A stretch of DNA of 64,000 nt from Tupaia tana (taxonomy: Eukaryota; Chordata; Mammalia; Scandentia; Tupaiidae), in the NCBI GenBank assembly GCA_026018925.1, contig JAKSZU010000008.1, forward strand, positions 60,225,027-60,289,026, read 5' to 3'. The position numbers and the translations under genes were made by a program. This document shows positions 54,125 to 64,000 of the stretch, piece after piece; the stretch's first letter is position 1; each line of letters begins with the position of its first letter. The notes under the pieces are model-generated. The model saw only the letters and a list, made by a program, of their open reading frames with translations, had not been told where the DNA came from and did no database searches.

Positions 54125-56233
54125 AAAAGATCTTCACACTCTTCCTCTTTGTCATAAGCCAGATCCTAGCTAACATGTTACCTTTTCAGAGATGTCTTTC
54201 TCCACCACCCATATTGTCCTGAATTAAAGATATGACCATAACCTACATTGGGCACTGTATCTCTAGGGAGTATTTAAGTTCAAGGCAAATGGAATTTTGG
54301 ATATAGACTAGAGAATATAAAAATCCCTGATTTCGTAAGTGTTTGAAATGAGAAAGATTTACAATAGAGAAGAATCTATTTTAAATGGCTTTAACAAAAG
54401 TACTGGATTCTTCTATAAAAATTAATCTCATAAAAAGTTACTATTTTAAAACATCAATTTAAAAGGCTTATATAAGACAGAAAAAAGATATGCTTAGAAT
54501 TTTAAAGCCCCTTTTTATAGTTTATCATTTTTATTACAAATATTTCTAAGTTGATACTGCATCATTTTCATGCATTTTAAAACCTTTCATGGGAAATGTA
54601 CGTAGCTTATCTACAGAGATTTTTGATGGGGACTTCAAAAGACATCGTATTCATCCAAATTGATACAATCGGGCAAAAGATTCCATTGTGTCTTTATGGA
54701 GTATTAGCTTTCCTATTAGAATATAAACCTCATTATAAATGCCATGTGTTCTCTTTTGCCAATTAATAATTCTTACATCACAAAAATTATGTTGTGATTC
54801 AAAAATCATATGGTAGAGGTTATCATCCATATTATTATTATAGTCTTATTACAGAAATACATACATAAAGCAATTATGTATGTATAATAGACTCACACAC
54901 AAAAATAAATACTGATGACATTAGAAAAGGAGGTGCGATGTGAAAATGTTCTAATTGTGAATAAATCCCTGGGGCTAAAGAGAGCACAACATAAATAGGA
55001 ATTTTTAGAGAATTACAGAGTATTATTAAAAATTGACCAAGAATGCTGAAGGAAGATGAGCTACAGATTAGATGAAAAGGAGGAAGTCTGCTTCTTATAT
55101 TTTTAGGGGTGTATTTTAAGTGTGTGTATATTCTTAAGGTTGCATATTAGTATATTTCACTATAGATTTAAATATGCTTCATGCTATATGTAGTTAAAAT
55201 ACATACTTTATATTGTACATCATGTGTTACACAAATACAAAAGAAATCACGTATGCATTTGACTTTGTTTCTAACTGTTAGAAGGAAAGAATCGCTAAAT
55301 TTGGGAGGTAATACAAAATTCAACTCATCTTAACTGTCATCTCATCTTTTATACAAGTCAACAGCCTCCTATCTGAGTTCTGATGTCCTACAGAATGAAG
55401 TATTTATAGACGTTCCTGTTACCAGAGGCTACTTTTTTAATGTCAGTATTTGGAAACATGCCCATATCCTTGTGTTTGCAGAAGTCTGCTAGCTGGGCAT
55501 GTGAAGACATATTACATACCAAAAGTAAAGTGTTAATTAATACTAGAAACAAAATGTATAGATATATTATCTTTTAATTATTCCGCCTTAATTGGTCAAG
55601 GTTCACAATTTATAAGTACCTCCATAAGATAAAGGCTAAGGAAATTGCTAAAATACCAATGTCAATGAGATGTGTAGAATAAGGAGCCCAAAACAGATAA
55701 AGACCAAGTCTTTCGATATTGTTAACTTTTTAGGTATTTTCTCCTATTGATAATTAAACCAGGAAATATATCTGCATTTTGCCCAGTTAAAATGGTGCAG
55801 GTGGTAAGGTCCCTTTGCACAATATCGAAACCACAGAAAGGGTCTTGGGGGTAAATTCTGGGTGGACCCAACTGTGCTGGGCACCAGAGCGCCCATGATC
55901 CTGGCTGGTTGGAGAGTTGGAGAAGATCACAGCATGACAGGAACCTGTCCAGCATTTCTCTTTCACAAAAGAAAGGAAGCAAGAAACAACAACAACAAAA
56001 GAAATATACTAGCCTTTTCATTGTACAATAGGTTCTTTCTTTGCACTTTAAGTTTCCTGCCTGTATTTAAAGGAATTTTTTTGTTGTTATTCCACTAGAC
56101 CACAAAATAGAGATTATATCCCTATTGCTCTGTTCTTATTCCTCTAAGGATATGTTAATGTTTATTTTGATTTTTAGACTAGACTAAAAATCAAACAACT
56201 TAAACTGAGTATATTAAAGACTAAAGAGTGTTT
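54125..56233. other. AT-rich intergenic DNA
   Basis: 2.1 kb with no gene or repeat I can name. It is the longest SINE-free stretch in the window after the LINE-1. Confidence 0.4.
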
Positions 56234-56375
56234 AGGAGATGGCAGGTGGCACGACAGTGAAGTTGTTGGACTCCCACATGGCTGACTGTGGTTTGAGTCC
56301 CTGGGCCTGGTGGCTTGCTTTCTCACTTTCCCTCTCTCTCTGTCTCTGGTCAAATTAAAAAAATAATAATAATAA
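56234..56375 (+). mobile_element. SINE family A, short form
   Basis: Head gagatggcaggtggcacgac with the B box ggtttgagtcc, then ggcttgctttctcactttcc, ending ctggtcaaattaaaaaaata. Confidence 0.75.
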
Positions 56376-56460
56376 GTAATATAAAATAAATGAATTTTAA
56401 AAAAACCCAAAAACCTAACCAGTGTTTTAAACAAAAGTCAGTTATAACAAAGCTTTTCCT

Positions 56461-56725
56461 GGAATCAGCAGAGGGCATAATGGTTACATTGCTGGACTCC
56501 CACATAGTTGACCGCGGTTGGAGTCCTGGACCCAGCAGCTTAAACTCACACCAGGTGCATGTGCATGGGTGCCCAAAATACCAAGAGGAGAATGGGGGAG
56601 AAGGGATTGAGGTGTGACCATCCCCCCTGGGAGGGTGAGTTCTTGCTTTCTGTCTCTCTGTCACTCTCTTTCTGATGAGCACATGCGCCCTATAGCAAAA
56701 ATCTCTCACATACATGAAAAAGAAA
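56461..56725 (+). mobile_element. SINE family A, full length
   Basis: Flanked by aaagcttttcc (about 56449 and 56727). Head ggaatcagcagagggcataa with a B-box change to ggttggagtcc. Confidence 0.9.
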
Positions 56726-56991
56726 AAGCTTTTCCATAACTGTATGAAATGAGATTCAGATTTAAACTTGTATCAACATGAACATTTCTTTATTATTACA
56801 CTATGTGATTTATAATTTATTTAATTCCCTAAGTGAAATTCCCATGTGAACAGATATTTTGGAGAAACTTTTCTCTGAAAATAAATATACCTTAATAATT
56901 TATTTGGTTACTTTCAGACATAATAAAATTCTTATTAATTGCTTAAAATATTTTTCTCCTGTCCTTGCTCATAACTACATTACAACCATTT

Positions 56992-57028
<37 letters not shown>

Positions 57029-57309
57029 CTATATATAAATATGTAGCATCTAATTAATAATTTCTAATATATTAATTAAGTACATTAACATATATTTAAT
57101 TCAGTAGCCAAATTCAATTGTATTTAACCTTAAATTACCTCTTACTGAAAACCTACCATACAATGTTATAGCTATTATTTTCATTTTCTATTCATGTTGT
57201 GTGGTCAAAGATACAATCTTAGTATCCATTTATTTTATTAATTATTTAAATTAATATCTACTTTAAGTGCAAAGTATAATGCTAAGAAATTCAATGAATT
57301 AGTTTGTTT
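56726..57309. other. AT-rich intergenic DNA with (AC)n
   Basis: An (AC)17 run lies at 56995-57028. No gene or named repeat. Confidence 0.5.
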
Positions 57310-57565
57310 GATTAGTTTAACATACATTTATTGAGATGTCGTATACCATGTAGCGGGCTACTATAAAAAGTACATTGATAAGTTGTTCTTATTCTTAAGT
57401 TTTCATTTAGAGGAGGACAGAGAAAGATACAAAAATAACTGTATGACACATTAAATGTCATGATAGTACAGGCATAGACAGAGGATGCATACAGGGAACT
57501 CATTTCATCCAGAGTGGAATGGGTTGCAAGGAGTAGAAATGGTCTGAACTGAGTTTTAAAGAATG
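57310..57565 (-). mobile_element. LINE-2 fragment, antisense
   Basis: acatacatttattgagatgt at the 3' edge, then aatgtcatgatagtacaggc and gtctgaactgagttttaaag fit the L2 3' region in reverse complement. Confidence 0.55.
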
Positions 57566-57568
57566 ACG

Positions 57569-57818
57569 GGGCTTGCTCCATGGCATGCTGGTTAAGACAG
57601 CTGGATTCTACATAGCCAACTATGTGGTTAAAGTCCTGCCCTGATGGCCTGGGAAACACACCTGGCATGTGCAGGCAAAATCCCAAAGGAGGGAGAGATG
57701 GAGAAGGGATTGTAATATGGCCATTCTACATGGTTGGGGGGGGGGATTTCTCCCTTCCCTCTCTCTCTGTTTCTCTCTGATGAGTGCATGCAAATGAGAA
57801 ATCTCTAGCACTTCTTAA
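57569..57818 (+). mobile_element. SINE family A, old
   Basis: Head gggcttgctccatggcatgc with a B-box-like gtggttaaagtcc. The body has a G-run (ggttggggggggggatt). Confidence 0.8.
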
Positions 57819-57885
57819 AAATATAGGCAAAGATTGGGATGATTATTTCAAGTTCATGTGATCTGCAAAGAAGGAGGAAATCAAT

Positions 57886-58268
57886 GACAGAAAGTGGAAG
57901 AATGTGGAAGGTGTACTGCTGAGTGAAGCAAGCCAGTCTATGAAGGAGAAACACTGTATGTCCCCACTTAATAATTTATACCGAGTGTCTGCACTCTATG
58001 ACTGAAATTGATTGACCTAAGGTTGTACAAACACAAGAGATGGGGGTTAGTGCCAGATGTGGTGTGGTATGTGGAGAAGCGGGACCTAAGGAAGGACATT
58101 TGGAGGAGGGATATGGAGGCAGAGCATTGATGGGATGGGGTGGTGTGTTATCAGTTAAAGATATTTTGATCAACTGGACTGGGGAGAAATGTTCACATAT
58201 TGAAATGTTCACTTTGTAAGCTAAATAATGTGATTGACTGTATATAAAAAAATTAAAATTAAAAAAAT
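57886..58268 (+). mobile_element. 5'-truncated LINE-1 3' end
   Basis: Begins in the last 45 codons of ORF2 (gacagaaagtggaagaatgt equals 15064 onward). It continues through the stop and the G-rich 3' UTR to an A-rich tail. It differs from the young LINE-1 at many sites, so it is an older member of the same family. Confidence 0.9.
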
Positions 58269-58404
58269 TAAAAGAATATTCCAGAATGAGGAAGCAACTT
58301 GTGGAGAATGAAGGGAAGAAACAACTTGATGCGTGTTGAGAATTATAGCAGTTTCAATCTGCTGGAACATTATTTCTGTAGTCCTTCCATTTTGTTTCTA
58401 AGTT

Positions 58405-58605
58405 GGGGAGGCTGTATAGTGACTAGGTTTTGGATCAGACAAATCGGGATTCAAATCAAACTAGTCTGACATACTGGCTATCTGATTTGGAGTAAGTTAT
58501 ATATCTTTGCTAAATCTTTCATGGATCATCCATAAATTAATCATTTCTGATTCCTGAGGTGATCATGAGGATTGAGAGAGAACATGTGATAATTTCTTAA
58601 AGGAA
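58405..58605 (+). mobile_element. MIR, degraded
   Basis: gtatagtgactaggttttgg, atcgggattcaaatcaaact, gctatctgatttggagtaag, then tgaggtgatcatgaggattg follow MIR order. Confidence 0.6.
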
Positions 58606-58627
58606 TAGATGATGGCACAGAGAAAAT

Positions 58628-58790
58628 ACATGATGCTCTGTGAGGCAGACTCATGTGAGATGATTGCTGGTTCACGTCCAGAGACCTTCTTGAGAGAACC
58701 AGGCATACGTGTGCCCTGGTCTAGGAATGACTGAAGCTGGCGTGGACTGTAATATGAAGACTCTGTAAGGAGTAAACTCGCTTGTATCCT
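58628..58790 (+). repeat. Unclassified dispersed repeat, copy 2
   Basis: acatgatgctctgtgaggca, ggttcacgtccagagacctt, ccaggcatacgtgtgcc and ctgaagctggcgtggac align with 44985-45110. The B-box-like motif is ggttcacgtcc. Confidence 0.5.
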
Positions 58791-59148
58791 GAGCCTACGA
58801 GTTAAACTCATGATTTTTCTCTTGAAAAACACTCTGATTGAGTCTATTACTTTTACCAAAAAACAACAGTAAGTTTGCCCTACCTTTGTATATATTGTTT
58901 TGGAGCATTTTCTCACAAAAAATCTGTGAAAAATAAATAAAAACACACAATCAAAATTGGTTTCATTCAACATATAATAAATAAATCAGGTGAGATAAGT
59001 AAATTCATCGAAATATACATATACATACAAAATATACATATTTTGGCTCTGTTCATTAATTATATCACCTTCCTATGTGACAAACATACTATTATGTAAT
59101 TTATGACTCTTATTGGACACTATGCTACCAACATGAAGTACCATACAA
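58791..59148. other. AT-rich intergenic DNA
   Basis: No gene or repeat recognised. Confidence 0.4.
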
Positions 59149-59474
59149 AGGGTCTTCAAAAGGTTTGTGGAAAATGCATTTTATAAGAAAACTATGCATG
59201 GATTTTCTTTTTTAATTTTAAGAATTATTTTATTCTTCTTTATATTACATTGAATTACATATAACTTTACAGTGTATTACATTGCTTTTTCAAAAGGGAA
59301 TGCCATGCATGTCGGTCAGTACAGAGACCTTAATCTCCCCACTTCAACATTCAATATCTTTTCTATGTTTTTCCCAATCATTATTATTATTATTATAATT
59401 ATATTTTGAATTTTTCTTTGCACCAAAGTGAATTACTTTAATTCCTTTTGTCCACAAACCTTTTGAAGTCCATT
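59149..59474. mobile_element. Terminal-inverted-repeat miniature element, interrupted
   Basis: The left end ggtcttcaaaaggtttgtgg is inverted at the right end (ccacaaaccttttgaagtcc, 59452-59471), a near-perfect 20-base terminal inverted repeat. The interior gaaaatgcattttataagaa and ctttgcaccaaagtgaatta fit a known mammalian TIR element with TTCAAAAAGTTCATGG-type ends. About 185 bases in the middle (59215-59400) look like a later insertion. Confidence 0.75.
59215..59400 (-). mobile_element. Possible HAL1-like 3' fragment inside the TIR element
   Basis: T-rich left edge, then atataactttacagtgtatt and tcaaaagggaatgccatgca, loosely parallel to 26840-26890 and 34400-34430. Similarity is weak. Confidence 0.3.
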
Positions 59475-59667
59475 AGTACAATTATCTGAACTGATCCTAT
59501 TATGTATGACACAGAACTGAAATGTAGTGACGAAATGACATCAAAATATTTTCAACAAAAATGCATTCCAGGATTAACAAACACAAGCAACAGTAACTTA
59601 AAGGAAGTATCAAAGTCCAGTTTGTATTTGCCTTAAACTAGTAAGATTTCTTCTATTTCCACTATAA

Positions 59668-59960
59668 CAAATATTTATGGAGCTTCTAGAATGTGCAAGG
59701 GACTATACTAAGTAGCAATAGGATATACAAATATGACTGCCAGCCTTAAGCAATAGAGAACGATTAGGGATTTATATAGAAAACAAATAACTATGACAGG
59801 CTATGTGAGGTATATATAGCTATGTAGCTTTATAGCTGTATCAAAATATTGTTAAGTGAGTGCCAAAGCAAGGAAGGAGGAATCTGGAGATTCGATGTGG
59901 GAGAGAACTTTTTTTACTCTGGCCCAGCAGAAAAAGTTTTATAACACGGCAGGTAACTTC
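59668..59960 (-). mobile_element. LINE-2 fragment, antisense
   Basis: atatttatggagcttctaga, atgtgcaagggactatacta and atatgactgccagcctt fit the L2 3' region in reverse complement. Confidence 0.5.
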
Positions 59961-60480
59961 ATGTAGTTCTTGAAAGACACTGTGTCTGCATATAGAACTA
60001 GACAGCAATGTCCTTGAAATACTCAGGCTGGAAAGGGATACACTGGAAGAGATCTTACCTGAATTGGCTAGGACAGGAATGTTCATAAAACAAATGTTGC
60101 AGAGCAGTCAGACCTTGAGATGGTTAATGTGTACATACCAGAGTGAGAAAACACAGAGCACTGTGCTCGTTCTGTCATGAAAACTGGAGGTTATGACCGC
60201 ATCGGCTGGATCAAGAGTTGATATGTTCCCTAACCGTGTCTCACAGTCTGATTGCTATCTTAGCAGCTGCGGAACTTTAGCAAATGCTTACCACTCCTCT
60301 TGTGTCTTCTTCCTCAATAAATTTACAGAGAAAGTAAAGTCTGGGCTACTTTCCTCTGAAAATGCAAGACCCCTGGTCTCACCATTAACTATCACTGCTT
60401 CTCTTATGTGTTTTACCTCGCTCCCATTTCCTTAGGTCCTACATTCTGGCCTCACTGGACATGGCAAATAGAGCAAGTTT
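59961..60480. other. Intergenic DNA without recognised feature
   Basis: No gene or repeat recognised. An 80-codon frame at 60193-60435 has no domain. Confidence 0.4.
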
Positions 60481-60745
60481 AGGGACCAGCAGATGGTGTA
60501 GCAGTTACATGAACTCTCACACGGCCACTGCAGTTCGAGTTCTGGATCATGGGTTCAAAATCACGCTGGGTGCCTTTATGTGTGTGCCCAAGACCCTGGG
60601 AGGAGAACGGAGGAGGAGGGATTGCTGCATGGCCATCCCTCCTGGGGCATGATTTATCACTTTCCCTCGGACTGCATCTGTCTGTCTCTCTTTCTCTGGA
60701 GAACACACAGCCCTAAGGCAAACATATAAATAAATACATTCATAC
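60481..60745 (+). mobile_element. SINE family A, full length
   Basis: Head gggaccagcagatggtgtag with B box agttcgagttc. Flanked by tagagcaagttta and tagaacaagtttta. Confidence 0.85.
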
Positions 60746-61354
60746 ATAAATCATAGAACAAGTTTTAAGAAATTTTATTTGATTCCTTATGTAATGAGGG
60801 ACTAGAAACATTTCTGAATAGAGGTAGAAGCATGTGAGACAATCTGGATCTGAGCTATTCCAAGATCACCCAGAGGGTCACTGAGGCTAGGGTTGAGTGA
60901 GAGAAGAGAGAGCTAATGCGGTGCTCTTTCAGTAACATGAGCCCGGTGCATATAGCACACAGTGAAATGCAAAGCAAGGTACCAAAGGCCAGGACTTGGG
61001 AGAAGTGGTAGCCATATGACTTCATAAATGACTGAAAAAGTGGTGAATATGGCAAAGAACAGAAGACCAACACAAGGGTGCGTGCTGGTCAACACAGTAT
61101 CTTCCAATTAAAACAAAAATATTGGCAAATGGGAAGTTAGAGGCACTATACATCCCTCAATGCAGTGAACATGTGTTAATCCTTCCTTCTGAGCAGTTGG
61201 ACTAGAACTCTCCATCTCTCCAGAGCTTTGAGCATGCCTAAAATGTAAGAACATCCCTAAATTGAGTGGGAGACTTCTTTAGTCAATGTGGTGAGCATCT
61301 GTGATTCCTAAGTATGTACTTGAGAGAAGCAAATCAGTAGAAAGTGTAGGTGTG
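60746..61354. other. Intergenic DNA without recognised feature
   Basis: No clear repeat or gene. The region could be older L2 continuing into 61355. Confidence 0.35.
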
Positions 61355-61560
61355 GGAAAGGATTTGAGAAATTCAGTTTTGGACATGTCAAGTTTATTTA
61401 ACCATAAATTTAGGAACTTACATATTTTCTGAAAATTAATGTGTAAATGCCAGGCAGCTCAGTTTCCAGTATTACCATAAGTGTGCATGTAACCATCAAT
61501 TGAGAAGGACTGAGGACACTAGGAAGTGAAAGGAGAATCCTGCCACATCTAGTCAATGGC
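61355..61560 (-). mobile_element. LINE-2 fragment, antisense
   Basis: aattcagttttggacatgtc and aagtttatttaaccataaat fit the distal antisense L2 consensus. Confidence 0.45.
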
Positions 61561-61899
61561 AGGGGGCCACAACTACAGCAGCCATACTTTACAACCCAAA
61601 GAAAGTCTGAAAAACGAATGATTCACTGGGCTATCAATCTGCTTTCAATAATCATTGCCAATTGAAAGTGAATATTTGGATCTCAGTCTATTTTTGTACA
61701 ATACCAAATAACCTACTTTACTTAATGGTTTAACAGAAAATATTTGGATTTAATTTTTTAATCATCAAAAAAACAAACAGAATTATTGAGAGGGAAAAAA
61801 AATGTTTATTAGACCTTTCCCATTGTATAACATCAACAAATAAACTTAGTTTCCTGAGCTAACTATGAAATGGAAAAAATGGTATAAGTATAGTTCCCA

Positions 61900-62130
61900 C
61901 TGTTTTCCTATGAGATATTTAACATATACTATCTCATTTAATCTGTGCAACTCTACAAATCATATATCATCATTGATTTTGATTTTTGTTTTGGTTTCAG
62001 AGGTTAAACATGGTGCAGATAATAACCCATCTACTAATTTCCAAAGATAAGATGTCAACTCAATCCTGCTTGATTCCAAAGTCCATGCCCTTTCCATCCT
62101 AACACAATACTTCCTAGGCTTGCACCTGGG
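61900..62130 (-). mobile_element. MIR, degraded
   Basis: acatatactatctcatttaa, tttggtttcagaggttaaac and caaagtccatgccctttcca fit MIR in reverse complement. Confidence 0.6.
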
Positions 62131-63737
62131 ACAACCCAACAGTATAATGCAAATCAAATGATTTTAAAATTATAGAGCATAATGCCAATGTGATAGGGAA
62201 TATAATAAATATTATTTTCTAAGTGCTTCAGAGACATTTGCTTTCTATATATCAACTGAATTTTCTCTAAATTACTGGGGTTATTTAACCTGTGGTTTCA
62301 AATTAAACTGAAATTTGTAGCTGTTCAAGAGTTAAATAAAAATGGTTTAATAAGAATCACTGAGTTTTCTCCATGAGCTTACAACATCATACAATGGCAC
62401 CAATTATAAAAAACTAGAAACTCAGAAAAAGTTATTTTGGAAAAAGAAATGACCAACAGGAAACTGCCTACTAACTAGAAAAAGTCATTATTTGAGTTAT
62501 TGAACATGTATCTCCTAAGCACCAGTTGACACAAATGTGTTATTATGACAATAAACATTCTTCAGCAGATTTTTATGTATTGATAAGATCAAGCTTATTA
62601 ATTGTACAACCCAACACTTTATCCTTCTTGATTTATTTCTTTTTTCTTTTAAAAATGCACCAAAATCATACACTTCATTAACAGTACCATTGAGCCTTAA
62701 ATTGACAGTCTTAGCAGTAACTCAGCAAGTTACTTAGAAGCTAAAATTGTTCCAAGGTCAAGAAATCAGAATCTCTAGGTACAAAGGTTGTCTCAAGAAG
62801 TAATTTCAGATTCAATTAACTTTGGCACGTAATGAGGCACTCATGTGTATTTGTTCTACATTCACTGTAAAAATCGTTTATAATCATGTTTGACTTATAT
62901 TCATTGGGTAAATTGGTCTCAACTAGATCAAGAGATTAAGGTATAATCCCCATTTGAGCTACTTAATGTCACAAAATATCAAAGAAGAAACAAATCCCAA
63001 ATTCTGGCAGCCCTTACTCACCCCCACTGACCCAACAATATGTTTCCCCATATCTGAGTACTTTCATCTAAAACAATGCCCTGGAATTACCAGCAAAATG
63101 ACGGGTTGTCACCTATGCTTTGTAAAGTCTTCAGAAAATTCCCAAGATGTGGGTGTCTCCAGTTTAGTTCCTTTCTAAGACTTCAAAGGAAGTTAGGAAT
63201 ACTTTGATCATTCAGTTTACTCCCAGATACTTGTTGGATTAAGCATAGCATGTATGTGCATAAACATATTCCCAAGGGTGAATGTTGATTCTCAAGAATA
63301 ATCATTTCAAAACAAGCTCTAACTCCATGAAGAGATCAAGAAACGTTTTTCTAGATTAGCCTTTGTTTGTATAGCGATATTTTTCACAACGGAGTTTGTG
63401 CTAGTGAATATGAATTCAAACTGTTTCAGCCTTCCCCAACTCTTCCCATTTTGCCACTGAAGGTCTGCTAGGCCTGAGAAGCATCTTCCTAGTGCTGAGC
63501 ACAGTGCTTCTTCCTGTTGCTTTCTTAGCTACACATAGACTCCATTGAAGTACTGAGTTTTATGTTCATAGGCTTCTAATAAAATTCTTAAGCAGGCATC
63601 TTCCTCCCTGAATCTGTTTGAGTGGTAGAATGGTTCTGATCATCACTTTCTCCTTTATTTGTTCTCTTTCCTTTTCTAATTATACTCAATTTTTTTTCTA
63701 ACCTAATAAGTTGTGACGTATTTCCTAAAGCACTTAG
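62131..63737. other. Intergenic DNA without recognised feature
   Basis: 1.6 kb with no gene, RNA or named repeat. Confidence 0.4.
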
Positions 63738-64000
63738 ACTTTTTTTTTTTTTTTTTTTTTTTTCTTCATTTTGCTATCGGGCACACACATTCATCAGAAA
63801 AAGACAGAGAAAGGGAAAGTGAGAAATCACACCCCACGAGGAGATGGCCCCACTCCAATCCCTTCTTCTCCATCCTCCTCTTGGGACTTTGGGCACACAC
63901 ACACACACATGTGCCCGGTGTGTTTTTATTTATTTTTTCTTTTTTTTCAAGCTGCCAGGTCTGGAACGCAAACTGCTCAGCCGGCCATGGGAGATCCAGC
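63738..64000 (-). mobile_element. SINE family A, cut by the window edge
   Basis: 24-base T-run tail, body complement from ttttgctatcgggcacacac, then a T-rich insertion (63924-63949) in the middle. The head is partly present (ggaacgcaaactgctcagcc) and runs off the window. Confidence 0.85.

Overview
This is a window of mammalian nuclear DNA with no host gene that I can support. It is AT-rich and packed with transposable elements. MIR, LINE-2, MLT1/MST-type LTRs, a Tigger-like element, mariner-type miniature elements and several ages of LINE-1 together point to a placental mammal. The dominant short repeat is a tRNA-headed SINE (called family A here, about 45 copies). It is not Alu, B1/B2, Bov-tA, CAN-SINE, VES or the horse ERE as I know them. 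The species therefore belongs to a lineage with its own SINE, which I cannot name from sequence alone.

Layout. 1-9.2 kb: single-copy-looking DNA with SINEs, a local duplication, one GC-rich patch (7.55-7.86 kb), candidate CTCF sites and an MLT1-like LTR. 9.27-15.49 kb: a full-length young LINE-1 on the + strand, with a perfect 15-bp target-site duplication, four identical 129-bp promoter monomers, an intact ORF1, and an ORF2 broken by one in-frame TAG. 15.5-34.3 kb: intergenic DNA with SINEs, MIR, L2, a Tigger-like element and an 79-bp mariner miniature. 34.33-36.68 kb: a full-length HAL1-like (half-LINE-1) element on the - strand, with ORF1, no ORF2 and a 16-bp target-site duplication. 39.2-46.7 kb: one ancient + strand LINE-1 broken by about a dozen later insertions. 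47.97-48.55 kb: a solo LTR of class II (ERV2/ERVK-like) type. 48.9-51.3 kb: an ancient antisense LINE-1, again full of SINEs. 51-64 kb: more SINEs, an MST/MLT1 LTR, L2, MIR, a truncated LINE-1 3' end and a 0.33-kb terminal-inverted-repeat element.

How the parts relate. The young LINE-1 family encodes the endonuclease and reverse transcriptase that would mobilise the SINEs and HAL1. All three show the same kind of target-site duplications and A-rich tails. The HAL1 ORF1 is clearly related to the ORF1 of this LINE-1, so it looks like a lineage-specific derivative.

The most interesting items are the young HAL1 with its doubled 3' region, the LINE-1 monomer promoter with an antisense repeat ORF that resembles primate ORF0 in position, and the solo LTR that ends in a primer-binding-site-like motif plus a second copy of its own terminus.
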